The notes: a model not told the origin generated them from the sequence alone. 64,000 nt of DNA from Clavibacter californiensis (GCF_021952865.1 NZ_CP040792.1:2914001-2978000); one strand, 5' to 3'; counted from the stretch's first letter, positions 1 through 8,998 are shown. Made by a program: numbers and translations.

Positions 1-246
1 TGGACTGGGGATCCGCCCGGTTCCCCGGGCGACACAGGGACTTCGGCGCGGTCGCGGAACGGGTTGGGGCCGGTTCCCCTTTCCCAGGCGAACGCCAGCT
101 TCACGCGGCGTTCCCCCGGGATCACGGGGATCGGCGGCGGGGCCCCTCGAGTTCGAGGCTTGACATCCGACTGTCGCCGATATATCGTCGCTACATCGCG
201 ACAGCACGCCGCGATCCACGACATCACCTGACCGGAAGGAGCGCTC
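1..246 (+). promoter_or_regulatory. Upstream region and promoter of the PadR gene
   Basis: No gene is seen here. A promoter reads TTGACA at 160-165, a 17-base spacer and TATCGT at 183-188. The inverted repeat TGTCGC (172-177) / GCGACA (198-203) brackets the -10 box and also encloses the palindrome CGATATATCG, so it is a plausible operator for the PadR protein encoded just downstream. The ribosome site GGAAGGAG lies 5-12 bases before the ATG at 247. Autoregulation is inferred from position only. Confidence 0.6.
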
Positions 247-930
247 ATGCGCACCCACGACCACGACGACCACCTGTCGTCCCCCTCATCCGCCGAGGTC
301 CCCACCGACCGCCACGAGCCCCGCATGCAGCACCACCGCGGCGGGCGCCCGCGCATCATGCCGGGTCACCCCCTCGCCCGCGGCTTCCGCCCGGGCGACG
401 GCCCCGGCTTCCCCGGGTTCCCGGGCTTCCCGGGGATGGGCGGCTTCGGCGGCCCCGGCTTCGGCCCGGGCCGCGGACGCGGCGGACGGGGTCGCGCCCG
501 CCGCGGCGACGTCCGCCTCGCGATCCTCTCCCTGCTCGCCGACGCCCCCTCGAACGGCTACGGCCTCATCACCGGCATCGCCGCGAAGACCGAGGGCGCC
601 TGGCGGCCGAGCCCCGGATCCGTCTACCCCACGCTCCAGCAGCTCGTCGACGAGGACCTGATCGTCGCCGACGAGACAGGCGCCAAGAGCGTCTACTCCC
701 TCACCGACCAGGGCCGCGCCCACGTCGAGGAGCACAAGGAGGAGATCGACGCCGCCTGGGCCGCGACCACCGACAAGTCCGAGGGCGAGGACGCGTTCCA
801 GACCAGCCTCATGAAGCTCATGGGCGTGGTGAAGCCCCTCATGCACGACGCGACCGACGCCCAGCGCCAGGCCGCGGCGGCGAAGCTCGACGAGACGCGG
901 CGCGCGCTGTACGCGATCCTCGCCGACTGA
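247..930 (+). CDS. PadR-family transcriptional regulator with Gly/Pro-rich N-terminus
   Basis: A 227-residue DNA-binding regulator. The PadR winged-helix domain covers roughly residues 88-165 (start GDVRLAILSLL, then NGYGLI and a wing ending in VYSLTDQG), followed by a helical C-terminal dimerisation region. The first 85 residues are unusual: His-rich, then a low-complexity stretch of repeated GFP triplets and an RGG-like basic patch just before the domain. PadR proteins usually repress a transporter or detoxification gene; no obvious target is adjacent because the next genes run the other way beyond a strong terminator. The ATG has a good ribosome site. The class is secure, the ligand and targets are unknown. 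Confidence 0.93.
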   Translation: MRTHDHDDHLSSPSSAEVPTDRHEPRMQHHRGGRPRIMPGHPLARGFRPGDGPGFPGFPGFPGMGGFGGPGFGPGRGRGGRGRARRGDVRLAILSLLADAPSNGYGLITGIAAKTEGAWRPSPGSVYPTLQQLVDEDLIVADETGAKSVYSLTDQGRAHVEEHKEEIDAAWAATTDKSEGEDAFQTSLMKLMGVVKPLMHDATDAQRQAAAAKLDETRRALYAILAD

Positions 931-953
931 TCCCCGCCGGCCTCCGGGCCCGG

Positions 954-993
954 CACGACGACGGCCCCCGCTGATGCGGGGGCCGTCGTCGTG
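954..993. terminator. Bidirectional hairpin terminator
   Basis: A perfect 18-base-pair stem (954-971 with 976-993) with a TGAT loop sits between the PadR gene and the convergent small acidic-protein gene. It lacks a long T tract, as is common in high-GC actinobacteria, and can serve both directions. Confidence 0.8.
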
Positions 994-1006
994 CGTGCGG
1001 GGCGGA

Positions 1007-1261
1007 TCAGCGGATCGCCGCTCCCGTGTCGAGGTCGTCGCCGGCCTCGAGGTCCGGACCGTCGGACTCGGTGATGTCGATGCCCAGCCCGCCGCCCGGG
1101 TGGTCGTCCGCGACCCCGTCGTCGTCGAGCGGCACGATGCGCTCGGCGTCGACGGCCTCCTGCGCCTCGCGGGCGTCGGCTCCGGCGAGCTCCTCCTCGT
1201 CGACGCCGGTGTCGTCCAGGTCGCGGTCGGCGGGGTCGCGCGGGTTCTCGATGTCGCTCAC
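1007..1261 (-). CDS. Small, very acidic hypothetical protein
   Basis: An 84-residue protein starting with GTG at 1261 behind the ribosome site AAGGAGAG. About a third of the residues are Asp or Glu, there is no hydrophobic segment and no cysteine, so it is probably soluble and perhaps largely disordered. It lies downstream of the molybdopterin oxidoreductase gene on the same strand, separated by about 115 bases. I do not recognise a family. The Shine-Dalgarno sequence and the terminator after its end support expression. Confidence 0.7.
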   Translation of the reverse strand: MSDIENPRDPADRDLDDTGVDEEELAGADAREAQEAVDAERIVPLDDDGVADDHPGGGLGIDITESDGPDLEAGDDLDTGAAIR

Positions 1262-1377
1262 GGTGCTCTCCTTCGCTCGTCGGTGCGGCGCGGACGCGCC
1301 GTGCATCGACGGTACGCGCCCCGGCTCCGTGCCCGCTGGCCCGATGCGTCCGGCGAGCGACGGGAGGGCGGCTCGGC

Positions 1378-2997
1378 TCAGGAGACGCCGACGGTGATCC
1401 GGTGCCAGCCCGTCGCGCCGTCGGGGGCGGGCGGCGCCTCGTCGGAGGTCTGCGTCGCGCCCGTGGTGTCGGTGGCGCGCACCTCGACGCTGTGGGATCC
1501 GCTCGCCGCGTCCCACGCGTACGACCACTGCCGCCACGTGTCGGTGCCGACGCCGTCGCCCAGCGTCGCCTCGACCCAGTCGCCCTCGTCGACGCGCACC
1601 TCCACCTTGGCGATGCCGGTGTGCTGCGCCCAGGCCATGCCGGCGATCGCGGTGCGTCCCGCGTCCACGCGCGCGCCGGAGCGCGGGGTGTCGATGCGGG
1701 ACCCCGTCTTGATGGGACCGCGCTCGGTCCACCCGCGGGTCGACCAGTAGGCGACGTCCTCGGCGAAGGTCGTGACCTTGAGCTCGGTGACCCACTTCGT
1801 CGCGGAGACGTAGCCGTAGAGGCCGGGCACGACCATCCGCACGGGGAAGCCGTGCTGCTGCGGCAGGGGCTCGCCGTTCATGCCCACCGCGAGGATCGAC
1901 GCGCGGTCCGGATCCGTGAGCGCCTCGAGCGGCGTGCTCGCGGTCCAGCCGTCCTGGCTCGTGGAGAGCACCATGTCGGCACCCGCGGTCGGCTTCGCGC
2001 GCTCGAGCAGGAGGCGGATCGGGTAGCCGAGCCAGAGCGCGTTGCCGATCAGGTTCCCGCCGACCTCGTTGGACACGCACGTGAGGGTGGTCACGTGCTC
2101 CGCGAGCGGGAGGGCGAGCAGCTCGGCGAACGTGATCTCGACCTCCTGCTCGACCATGCCCGTGATGCGGAGCTTCCAGGAGGCCGCGTCGACCGACGGC
2201 ACCTGCAGCGCGGTGTCGATGCGGTAGAAGTCGCTCGCGGGCGTGAGGAAGGGCGCGAGGCCGGGGACCCCGAGCTCGGCTGTCGCGGGGATCGCGGCGG
2301 CCGGCGTCGCGGCGCGCGGGAGCACGAGCGTGCGGCGGAAGTCATCCACGCGGGCAGCGGCGGCGTTGAGGCCGCGGGCCACGGATCCGGCGACGACGGA
2401 GGCGACGCCCGCGACCACCGTCATGATCAGGAAGGTGCGGCGCTCGACGCGCCCACCCGCGCCGGGTGTGAGCGGGGCGCGCGCGGCCGGGCGGGCGATG
2501 CCGCGCACGGGCCCGGCCACCGCCGCGGATGCGGATGCCGCGCGGTCCGCCGCGTCCCGCCAGTCGCGGAGGCGCTCGGCGCCGCGGTGGAGGATGAAGA
2601 CGCCGGCGATCATGCCGACGATGGTGGGGATCGCCGCGGCACCCGTCGCCCCGGCGCGCGTGGTGGCCGCGAGCACGGCGACGCCGGCGAAGAGCGCGAG
2701 CACCACCACGCCGAGCGGCGGGCGGCGCACCTGGAGGATCCCGGCCAGCCCGGCCGCGGCGAGCACCACGAGGCCGAGCACGACGATCAGGGCGACCTTG
2801 TCGCCCGTGCCGAACAGGGCGATCACCGTGTCCTTGACGCCCGCGGGCACGAGGTCGATGACGAGCGCGCCGACCGCGAGCACCGGGCTCGCCGCGGGTG
2901 CGACGAACGCCGCGGCGATCTCGGCGACGGCCAGCACGGCGAGCGCCGCCACCGCCCCGAGGAACGCGGACCACCAGCGGAGGGCCGCGCGGGTCAC
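1378..2997 (-). CDS. Membrane-anchored molybdopterin-dependent oxidoreductase (sulfite oxidase family)
   Basis: A 539-residue protein. Residues 1-200 form several hydrophobic helices; a further membrane segment near residue 200 is followed by an external sulfite-oxidase-type molybdopterin domain. The Mo-ligating cysteine is Cys307 in TLTCVSNEVGG, with the family motifs WLGYPIRLLL, GFPVRMVVPG and KWVTELKV, and a C-terminal Mo-co dimerisation (Ig-like) domain from about residue 440. It would transfer oxygen atoms or reduce sulfoxides outside the membrane; the substrate cannot be read. The GTG start overlaps the histidine kinase stop as GTGA, so it is the third gene of a response regulator-kinase-enzyme operon, suggesting that it is controlled by that pair. 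Confidence 0.9.
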   Translation of the reverse strand: MTRAALRWWSAFLGAVAALAVLAVAEIAAAFVAPAASPVLAVGALVIDLVPAGVKDTVIALFGTGDKVALIVVLGLVVLAAAGLAGILQVRRPPLGVVVLALFAGVAVLAATTRAGATGAAAIPTIVGMIAGVFILHRGAERLRDWRDAADRAASASAAVAGPVRGIARPAARAPLTPGAGGRVERRTFLIMTVVAGVASVVAGSVARGLNAAAARVDDFRRTLVLPRAATPAAAIPATAELGVPGLAPFLTPASDFYRIDTALQVPSVDAASWKLRITGMVEQEVEITFAELLALPLAEHVTTLTCVSNEVGGNLIGNALWLGYPIRLLLERAKPTAGADMVLSTSQDGWTASTPLEALTDPDRASILAVGMNGEPLPQQHGFPVRMVVPGLYGYVSATKWVTELKVTTFAEDVAYWSTRGWTERGPIKTGSRIDTPRSGARVDAGRTAIAGMAWAQHTGIAKVEVRVDEGDWVEATLGDGVGTDTWRQWSYAWDAASGSHSVEVRATDTTGATQTSDEAPPAPDGATGWHRITVGVS

Positions 2998-4256
2998 GAG
3001 GCGACCGGCTTGCTGTACGGGAGGATCACGTCGAAGCGGCAGCCGCCCTCGACGTTCTGGACGGTGACGTCGCCGTCGTGCGCGCGCACGATGCCGCGGA
3101 CGATCGCGAGGCCGAGGCCCGCCCCGCCGCCGCCCGACGCGTAGCCGCCGTCGTGCGTGCCCTCTGCCTGCACCGCGGGATCCGGCGGCGTGGCCTCGAC
3201 GGGCGCGGCCGGGAAGTCGGGGCCGAGCGCGGTCTTCTCGGCGGCGCTCTTCCCGTAGGCGCGCGGCGTGCGGGATCCGGTCGACCGCCAGCCGGCGTCG
3301 AACACGCGCGGGAGGTCGGCCTCGGGGATGCCGCCCGCGGTGTCCTCGACGGAGAGGACGGCGAGGTTGCCGGAGTCGCGGTGCGCGGAGATGACGATGC
3401 GGCCGCCGGGCAGCGACTGCTGGATGGCGTTCATCACCAGGTTGCCGACGACGCGGGAGAGCTCGCGCGGGTCGCCCTGCACCACGAGGTCGTCGTGCGC
3501 GGTCTCTCCGCGGAGGTCGACCTTGCGGGCCTGGGCGACCGGTCCGAGCTCGGCGACGGTGTCGCTGACGACGTCGTAGAGGGAGACGCGCTCGACGGCC
3601 AGCTCGAGGCTCCCCGAGTTGATGCGGGACAGCTCGAACAGGTCGTCGACCATGCCGTTGAGGCGGTTCGCCTGCACGCGGATCTGCCGGAAGTAGCGGT
3701 GCTCGTCGTCGACCATGCCGTCCTCCAGGGACTCGGCCATGGCGCGGATGCCGGCGAGCGGCGTGCGCAGGTCGTGCGACATCCACGCGATGAGCTCGCG
3801 ACGGCTGCGCTCCTGCGCCTCCATCTTGTCGCGCGCGTCGGCGAGGCGGCGGTTGGCGGCGCTGAGCTCGCGGGCGAGCTGCGCGAACTCGGTGCTGGTG
3901 GGGCGGCCCGGCTCGACGGCGGCCTCCTCGCCCATGGACGCGGCGTAGCGGCCGAGCTCGCGGCTGCCGCGCACGAGGGTCATGCCGAGCATCGCGGCCA
4001 TGACGAGCGAGACGAGCGCGGAGACGGCGGCGACGGAGAGGAACGCGGTGAGGCCGGCGTCGTCGACGAGCATGCTCGCGGTGACGGCGACCATGCCGCC
4101 GACGACCGAGAGCACCGCGGCGAGCGCGACCACGCATATCTGGAGCACGAGGGAGCGTCGGCGGAGGGCGCGCAGCAGGACGCTGGCGCCGAGGCCGACG
4201 ACCGCGGCGCAGACGAGCGCGGTCAGGACGACGACGAGGAAGGAGTCGGCGGTCAC
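2994..4256 (-). CDS. Two-component sensor histidine kinase
   Basis: A 420-residue membrane kinase. Two N-terminal transmembrane segments (about residues 5-28 and 36-100, with little extracellular loop), a HAMP-like linker and coiled coil, then the phospho-acceptor region IAWMSHDLRTPLAG with His161. The ATPase domain shows NLVMNAIQQSL (N box), VEDTAGGIPE (G1), and GLGLAIVRGIVRAHDG (G2). About 40 residues inserted between the F-box-like RVFDAGWRSTG and the G2 motif make the lid long. The GTG start at 4256 overlaps the response regulator stop by four bases, so the two are translationally coupled. With so little sensing domain exposed it may sense membrane state or a partner protein; this is inference. 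Confidence 0.92.
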   Translation of the reverse strand: MTADSFLVVVLTALVCAAVVGLGASVLLRALRRRSLVLQICVVALAAVLSVVGGMVAVTASMLVDDAGLTAFLSVAAVSALVSLVMAAMLGMTLVRGSRELGRYAASMGEEAAVEPGRPTSTEFAQLARELSAANRRLADARDKMEAQERSRRELIAWMSHDLRTPLAGIRAMAESLEDGMVDDEHRYFRQIRVQANRLNGMVDDLFELSRINSGSLELAVERVSLYDVVSDTVAELGPVAQARKVDLRGETAHDDLVVQGDPRELSRVVGNLVMNAIQQSLPGGRIVISAHRDSGNLAVLSVEDTAGGIPEADLPRVFDAGWRSTGSRTPRAYGKSAAEKTALGPDFPAAPVEATPPDPAVQAEGTHDGGYASGGGGAGLGLAIVRGIVRAHDGDVTVQNVEGGCRFDVILPYSKPVAS

Positions 4257-5089
4257 GCGTCGGCCTCGGCGGGCGTCGCGGGCGCGGCAGGCGGGGAGGG
4301 TGCAGCGGGCGCGGCGGCGTCCGGGTCGAAGCGGTAGCCCACGCCCCAGACGGTGCCGAGGAGCACGGGGTGCGCGGGATCCGCCTCGATCTTCTCCCGC
4401 AGGCGCCGCACGTGCACGGTGACGGTGGAGAGGTCGCCGATCTCCCATCCCCACACCTGGCGCAGCAGGTCGTCGCGCCCGAAGACGCGGCGCGGGTTCC
4501 GCAGCAGGAAGGCCAGCAGGTCGAACTCGCGGGAGGTGAGCGACAGCATGACGCCGGCCTGGTGGATCTCGCGCGCGCCGAGGTCGAGCACGAACGGCCC
4601 CGCGACGAACGGCGGCTCGGGCACGGCCTCGGGCACCGTGCGGCGGAGCACGGCGCGGACCCGCAGCACGAGCTCGCGGGGGGAGAAGGGCTTGGCGAGG
4701 TAGTCGTCGGCGCCGGCGTCGAGGCCGTTGACGCGGTCCTCGCCCTGGCCGAGCGCGGTGAGCATCACGACGGGGACGGGCGACTCGGGGTGGTGGGCGC
4801 GGATCCGGCGGCAGACCTCGAGGCCGTCGAGGCCGGGGAGCATGCGGTCGAGCACGACGAGGTCGGGCATGCGCTCCGTGGCGACGCGCACGGCCTCGAG
4901 GCCGTCGGCGACGGTCTCCACCTGGAAGCCCGAGGCCTTGAGGTAGCGGCAGACGACCTCGTTCACCGTGGGGTCGTCCTCGACCACGAGGATGCGGCGG
5001 CCGCGCAGCGGATCCGGCCGCGAGGGATCGGGCCGCGCGGGGTCGGGGCGCCCGGCGTCGGCGCGCGCGGGATCGTAGGTGGGACTCAC
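4253..5089 (-). CDS. OmpR/PhoB-family response regulator
   Basis: A 278-residue DNA-binding response regulator. After a 30-residue N-terminal extension made of repeated RPDP units comes the receiver domain (acidic pocket VEDD at 37-39, phospho-acceptor Asp81 in LDRMLPG, Lys in LAKPF), then an OmpR winged helix (LTSREFDLLAFLLRNP, VTVHVRRLREKIE, VGYRFDP) and an Ala/Pro-rich tail. A -10-like TAGTCT (5101-5096) sits six bases before the GTG, so the mRNA is probably leaderless and this start is favoured. First gene of the operon with the kinase and the molybdopterin oxidoreductase. Confidence 0.93.
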   Translation of the reverse strand: MSPTYDPARADAGRPDPARPDPSRPDPLRGRRILVVEDDPTVNEVVCRYLKASGFQVETVADGLEAVRVATERMPDLVVLDRMLPGLDGLEVCRRIRAHHPESPVPVVMLTALGQGEDRVNGLDAGADDYLAKPFSPRELVLRVRAVLRRTVPEAVPEPPFVAGPFVLDLGAREIHQAGVMLSLTSREFDLLAFLLRNPRRVFGRDDLLRQVWGWEIGDLSTVTVHVRRLREKIEADPAHPVLLGTVWGVGYRFDPDAAAPAAPSPPAAPATPAEADA

Positions 5090-5237
5090 CCGGTCAGACT
5101 ATGCGCGGTCCCTGGGCCCGACCCCGCGGGTGTCCTGCTTGCGAGCGAGCCGTCACCCCTCGGGTCGCGGCGGCGCGGCGGCGCGGCGATCGGGCGCGTG
5201 GCGGGCGGGCGCAGGCGCGGCCTCCTAGGCTCGACGG

Positions 5238-5945
5238 ATGACGCCAGCGCTCGTGGACGTGGTCCTCCCCTGCCTCGACGAGGAGGAGGCCCTGCCCTGG
5301 GTCCTCTCCCGCCTGCCCGAGGGGTACCGCGCGATCGTCGTCGACAACGGATCCACCGACCGCTCCGCCGAGGTCGCGCGCGCGCACGGCGCCCTCGTGG
5401 TGGCGGAGTCGCGCCGCGGGTTCGGCGCCGCCGCGCACGCGGGGCTCGAGGCCGCGACCGCGCCGCTCGTGGCGTTCTGCGACGCCGACGCGTCGATGGA
5501 TCCCGCGCTCCTCCCCCGCGTGGTCGACCCGGTCCGCGACGGCGAGCGCGACCTGGTGCTCGGCCGGCGGGTCCCGTCGGCGCGCGGGGCGTGGCCGCTG
5601 CACGCGCGGATCGCGAACCTCGAGCTGGCCAGGCGGCTGCGGCGGATCACGGGCGTCCCGCTGCACGACCTCGGCCCCATGCGCTGCGGGCGGCGCACCG
5701 AGCTGCTCGATCTCGGGATCCTCGACCGCCGCAGCGGCTATCCGCTGGAGATGCTGCTGCGGGCATCCGCCGCCGAGTGGCGCATCCTGGAGGTGGACAT
5801 GCCGTACGCGCCGCGCGTGGGGCGGTCCAAGGTGACCGGCACCGTGCGCGGGACCGTCACGGCCGTGCGCGACATGTCGCGTGTGCTGGCCGAGGCGCGA
5901 GCGGCGGCAGCGGGAGCCGACCGCACCCCGGGAGGATCCGCGTGA
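5238..5945 (+). CDS. Family 2 glycosyltransferase
   Basis: A 235-residue GT-A fold enzyme: nucleotide-sugar binding start VDVVLPCLDEEEALP, VVDNGSTDRS near residues 35-44, and the metal-binding DxD region CDADASMDP. Length and motifs resemble dolichyl- or polyprenyl-phosphate mannosyl/glucosyltransferases, but no C-terminal membrane helices are present, so it probably works at the inner membrane face. TAGGCT at 5226-5231, six bases before the ATG, suggests a leaderless message. First of three overlapping genes, with a DUF2064 protein and a methyltransferase. The product made by the trio is unknown. Confidence 0.88.
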   Translation: MTPALVDVVLPCLDEEEALPWVLSRLPEGYRAIVVDNGSTDRSAEVARAHGALVVAESRRGFGAAAHAGLEAATAPLVAFCDADASMDPALLPRVVDPVRDGERDLVLGRRVPSARGAWPLHARIANLELARRLRRITGVPLHDLGPMRCGRRTELLDLGILDRRSGYPLEMLLRASAAEWRILEVDMPYAPRVGRSKVTGTVRGTVTAVRDMSRVLAEARAAAAGADRTPGGSA

Positions 5946-6625
5946 CCGCCGTCGTCGTCATCGCCAAGGAGTGCATCCCCGGCCGCGTGAAGACGCGCCT
6001 GCACCCGCCGTTCACGCTCGAGGAGGCGGCCGAGCTCGCGTCCGCCGCCCTCGCCGACACGCTCGCCGCCGTCGACGACGCCGCGCCCGAGCGCCGCGTG
6101 CTCCTGTTCGACGGCGGGAACCCGCCCGCGGAGGCCGCCGGCTACGACGTGATCCCGCAGGTGACGGGCGACCTCGACGAGCGGCTCGCCGCGATGTTCG
6201 ACGCGCTCGACGGCCCTGTCCTCCTCGTCGGCATGGACACCCCGCAGCTCACCGCGGCCCTCCTCCGACCCGTGCTCGACTCCTGGGCCGACGGCGCGCG
6301 CGGCCCCGACGCCTGGTTCGGCCCCGCCAACGACGGCGGCTTCTGGGCGCTGGGCCTCCGGGATCCGGACGGCGCGCTCGTGCGCGGCGTGCCCATGTCG
6401 CGCGACGACACCGGCGCCGTGCAGCTGTCGCGCCTCATCGACGCCGGGCTCGACGTGGCGATGCTGCCCGAGCTCACCGACGTGGACACGGTCGACGACG
6501 CGCGGGAGGCCGCCGAGGCCGCGCCCGCCCATCGCTTCGCCCACGTGCTCCGAACCCTGGAGACCGGCGCGAGCACCCGCGCCGCCACCACCGCACCCGC
6601 GACATCGCAGAGGGACCCCGCATGA
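5942..6625 (+). CDS. DUF2064 / TIGR04282-type nucleotidyl- or glycosyltransferase
   Basis: A 227-residue protein of the DUF2064 family (GT-A-like fold, related to CofC and MobA nucleotidyltransferases). Diagnostic motifs are VIAKECIPGRVKTRL at the start, LVGMDTPQL in the middle and GPANDGGFWALGL, then MSRDDTGAVQ and DVDTVDD. It probably moves a nucleotide or sugar-phosphate in the same pathway as its neighbours. The GTG start overlaps the preceding glycosyltransferase stop as GTGA, and its own stop overlaps the methyltransferase ATG, so all three are coupled. Family assignment is firm, the reaction is not known. Confidence 0.88.
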   Translation: MTAVVVIAKECIPGRVKTRLHPPFTLEEAAELASAALADTLAAVDDAAPERRVLLFDGGNPPAEAAGYDVIPQVTGDLDERLAAMFDALDGPVLLVGMDTPQLTAALLRPVLDSWADGARGPDAWFGPANDGGFWALGLRDPDGALVRGVPMSRDDTGAVQLSRLIDAGLDVAMLPELTDVDTVDDAREAAEAAPAHRFAHVLRTLETGASTRAATTAPATSQRDPA

Positions 6626-7323
6626 GCCTGGCCGTCGACCACCCCGAGGACCGCGCCTCCGCGCGCGTCCGCACCTTCGGATCCGGTGGCGGCGAGCCCT
6701 ACGCCCGGGCCCTCCGCGACTCCGGCGAGGTCCTCTTCCTGTCCCTCGCGTCCTCCGACGACGACAGCGCCGAGGTCATGGACCTGGGCCGCTGGAGCGC
6801 GGACGCCGACGCGGTGGACGCGAGCCTCCTCGCCGACGCCGCCGGCCCCGTGCTCGACATCGGCTGCGGCCCGGGCCGCATGGTCCGCGCGGCCATGGAC
6901 GCCGGGCTCGGCGCGCTCGGCATCGACGTCTCCCCCACCGTGGTCGAGATGGCCGCGGGCCTCGGCCTGCCCGTCCTCCACCGCTCGGTCTTCGAGCGCC
7001 TGCCCCGCGAGGGCGGCTGGGGCACGCTCCTCCTCCTCGACGGCAACATCGGCATCGGCGGCGACGCGGCCGCGCTCCTCGCGCGCTGCGGCGAGCTGCT
7101 CGACGACGACGGCTCCCTCGTGGTGGAGACCCACCCGGATCCCGCCCGCGACCGCACGTTCGAGTGCACGGTCGAGGACGGTCAGGGCCGCGCGAGCGAC
7201 CCGTTCCCGTGGGCGCAGGTCGGCCGCGACGCCGTCGCGCGCATGGCGGGCGACGCGGGCCTCGACCTCGTTCAGTGCTGGGAGACCGAGGGCCGGTCCT
7301 TCTGCCGCCTCGTCCGCGCGTAG
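6622..7323 (+). CDS. SAM-dependent methyltransferase
   Basis: A 233-residue class I methyltransferase. Motif I is PVLDIGCGPGRMV (about residues 75-87), the acidic residue after strand 2 is in GIDVSPTVVEMA, and LLLLDGNIGIGG corresponds to motif II/III. Ends with CRLVRA. Third gene of the glycosyltransferase / DUF2064 operon, with an ATGA overlap, so it probably modifies the same small molecule or lipid. Its 3' end overlaps the convergent membrane-protein gene by about 52 bases. Confidence 0.88.
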   Translation: MSLAVDHPEDRASARVRTFGSGGGEPYARALRDSGEVLFLSLASSDDDSAEVMDLGRWSADADAVDASLLADAAGPVLDIGCGPGRMVRAAMDAGLGALGIDVSPTVVEMAAGLGLPVLHRSVFERLPREGGWGTLLLLDGNIGIGGDAAALLARCGELLDDDGSLVVETHPDPARDRTFECTVEDGQGRASDPFPWAQVGRDAVARMAGDAGLDLVQCWETEGRSFCRLVRA

Positions 7324-7751
7324 AGCGCCGCGACGACGGCCGTCGCCACCGCGGTGGCGACCCACATGAGCGCGAGGCGCGGCGCGTAGTCCGCGATGAG
7401 GATCGTCGGGTTGTCGTTGCCGAGGGCGCGTGCCCGGATCTCGGGGACGACCACCAGGGTCATCACCGCCATCACGACCACGCCCGCTTGCACGATCACG
7501 AGCGACCCCGGCGGCAGGCGCCGGCCGGCCCTGCGGATCAGCAGGCCCGCGACGAAGACGACGGGCGACAGGATCGCGTCGTGCACCAGGATCGCCAGCA
7601 GCAGGAACACGGAGACGCCCACGACCTGGTCGGTGCGCTGCGAGTCGAGCAGCACGAGCGCGCCGACGACGAGGCCGACGACCCCCACCGCGATGAGCGC
7701 GATGCGGGCGGCGAGGACGCCGCGCGTCGCGGGGATGCGGGTGCCGGTCAT
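7272..7751 (-). CDS. Hypothetical four-helix membrane protein
   Basis: A 159-residue protein with about four transmembrane helices (roughly residues 15-35, 45-70, 80-105, 125-150) and a basic tail with repeated Arg. The ATG at 7751 shares one base with the TGA of the molybdopterin oxidoreductase gene upstream (TGATG), so the two are translationally coupled and it may be a membrane partner of that enzyme. An earlier GTG at 7754 is possible. No family recognised. The 3' end runs into the convergent methyltransferase gene, which is overlap rather than evidence of error. Confidence 0.75.
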   Translation of the reverse strand: MTGTRIPATRGVLAARIALIAVGVVGLVVGALVLLDSQRTDQVVGVSVFLLLAILVHDAILSPVVFVAGLLIRRAGRRLPPGSLVIVQAGVVVMAVMTLVVVPEIRARALGNDNPTILIADYAPRLALMWVATAVATAVVAALYARTRRQKDRPSVSQH

Positions 7752-8998
7752 CACATGACCTCCAGGGTCGAGAGCCACTTGGTCTGCAGCACGCCGGGAC
7801 GCCCGGGCGCGATCATGCGCGCCGGGTAGCCGTGCTGGATGTCGAGGGGCGCGCCGTCGAGTTCAAGCGCGACGAGGGTGAGCGGGTCGCGCACGTACTC
7901 CGGGCCCATCTCGGTGCGCCGGAAGCCGCCGCTCTTCTCGAGGCTCGTGACGCGGAGCCGAGCTCCGGGGTCGGCGCCGACCTGGTCCATGAGGTCCATG
8001 AGGCGGACGCCGCGCCAGGTCGCCGACTGGCTCCAGCCCTCGACGCAGGAGATGGGGAGCGTCGCGGTGACGAGCCCCATGCCGCGGAGGTCGTCCATCG
8101 TGAAGGCGCGGGAGGAGGATCCGTTCGAGACGGTGAGCGTCCACCCGGCGTCCATGGCCATCTCGGTCACGCCGGCGGCCTCAGCCGTGCGGTTGACGGG
8201 AAGCGCCTGCGGGCCGGTGCCCATGACGCGCGGGCCGAAGGCGTTGAACGGGGCGAGGATCCGGAACGACTGGCCCGCGGTGAGGCCCACGACCGCGGCG
8301 ACGGACGCGCCGACCGCCACGAGGAAGCCGCGGCGGGCGACGGGGGTGGGCGTGACGGGGGTGTCGTCGATCCAGGCGAGCACGCGGCCGGTGATGCCGC
8401 GGGGCGCGCGGGCCGGAGTGCCGTCGAGAGCATCGGCGGGCGCGTCCTCCGCCTCGTCCCCGACGATGGGCGACTCGTCCGCCTGCCCGCGCCGCCAGTG
8501 CCCGGCGATGGCGGGCAGCTTGACGCCGATGTGGATCGCCAGCGACCCGATCACGACGAAGGCCAGCGCGAAGTGCGTCTGCCGGAAGTAGAACGGGAAC
8601 GGCACCCACTGGAAGGTGTTGAGGAGGCCCATCGTCACCTCGAGCAGCGACGCCCCGACGAACACGGCGATGGACGTGCGCTCCAGGAAAGACACGACCC
8701 CGGTGACCGGCGGGTACGTGAGCAGCTCGGGGAAGACGATCCAGAGCTTGGCGAGCAGCAGCGGCACGCAGGCGATGCCGGCCGTGATGTGGATCCCCTG
8801 CGTCAGCCGGTAGAGCGACACGGGCGCGGTCGGGAAGCGCATCCACGGCAGCGGGTCCTGGAGGAAGTGGCTGTAGAGACCCGTCGTGAAGCACACGAGG
8901 AAGGCGATGCCGAGGAGGCGGCCGATCACGACCGCCAGCCGGGTCGTGCGCGCGGGCGAGGCCAGGCGGCGCCTGGCCTCGTGCATCAGCGTCCGCAT
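7751..8998 (-). CDS. Membrane molybdopterin-dependent oxidoreductase with cytochrome-b-like domain
   Basis: A 415-residue protein with two parts. The N-terminal half has four or five membrane helices carrying spaced histidines (HITAGI, QTHFALAF, AIHIGVKLP), like a cytochrome b561-type haem domain. After a linker and another membrane segment near residue 235 comes a sulfite-oxidase-fold molybdopterin domain with Mo-ligating Cys318 in LPISCVEGWS, WRGVRLMDL and GYPARMIAPG. The Ig-like Mo-co dimerisation domain of the enzyme at 1378-2997 is absent. It probably exchanges electrons with the quinone pool at the membrane; the substrate is not evident. Start MRTLMHEARRR chosen from the ATG at 8998. 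Confidence 0.88.
   Translation of the reverse strand: MRTLMHEARRRLASPARTTRLAVVIGRLLGIAFLVCFTTGLYSHFLQDPLPWMRFPTAPVSLYRLTQGIHITAGIACVPLLLAKLWIVFPELLTYPPVTGVVSFLERTSIAVFVGASLLEVTMGLLNTFQWVPFPFYFRQTHFALAFVVIGSLAIHIGVKLPAIAGHWRRGQADESPIVGDEAEDAPADALDGTPARAPRGITGRVLAWIDDTPVTPTPVARRGFLVAVGASVAAVVGLTAGQSFRILAPFNAFGPRVMGTGPQALPVNRTAEAAGVTEMAMDAGWTLTVSNGSSSRAFTMDDLRGMGLVTATLPISCVEGWSQSATWRGVRLMDLMDQVGADPGARLRVTSLEKSGGFRRTEMGPEYVRDPLTLVALELDGAPLDIQHGYPARMIAPGRPGVLQTKWLSTLEVM

Noticed and set aside
1402-3144. A 580-codon frame opposite the molybdopterin oxidoreductase
   Set aside because: Composition is that of an antisense shadow (Arg/Gly/Ala/Val/Glu-rich without hydrophobic pattern), and the opposite strand has clear family motifs.
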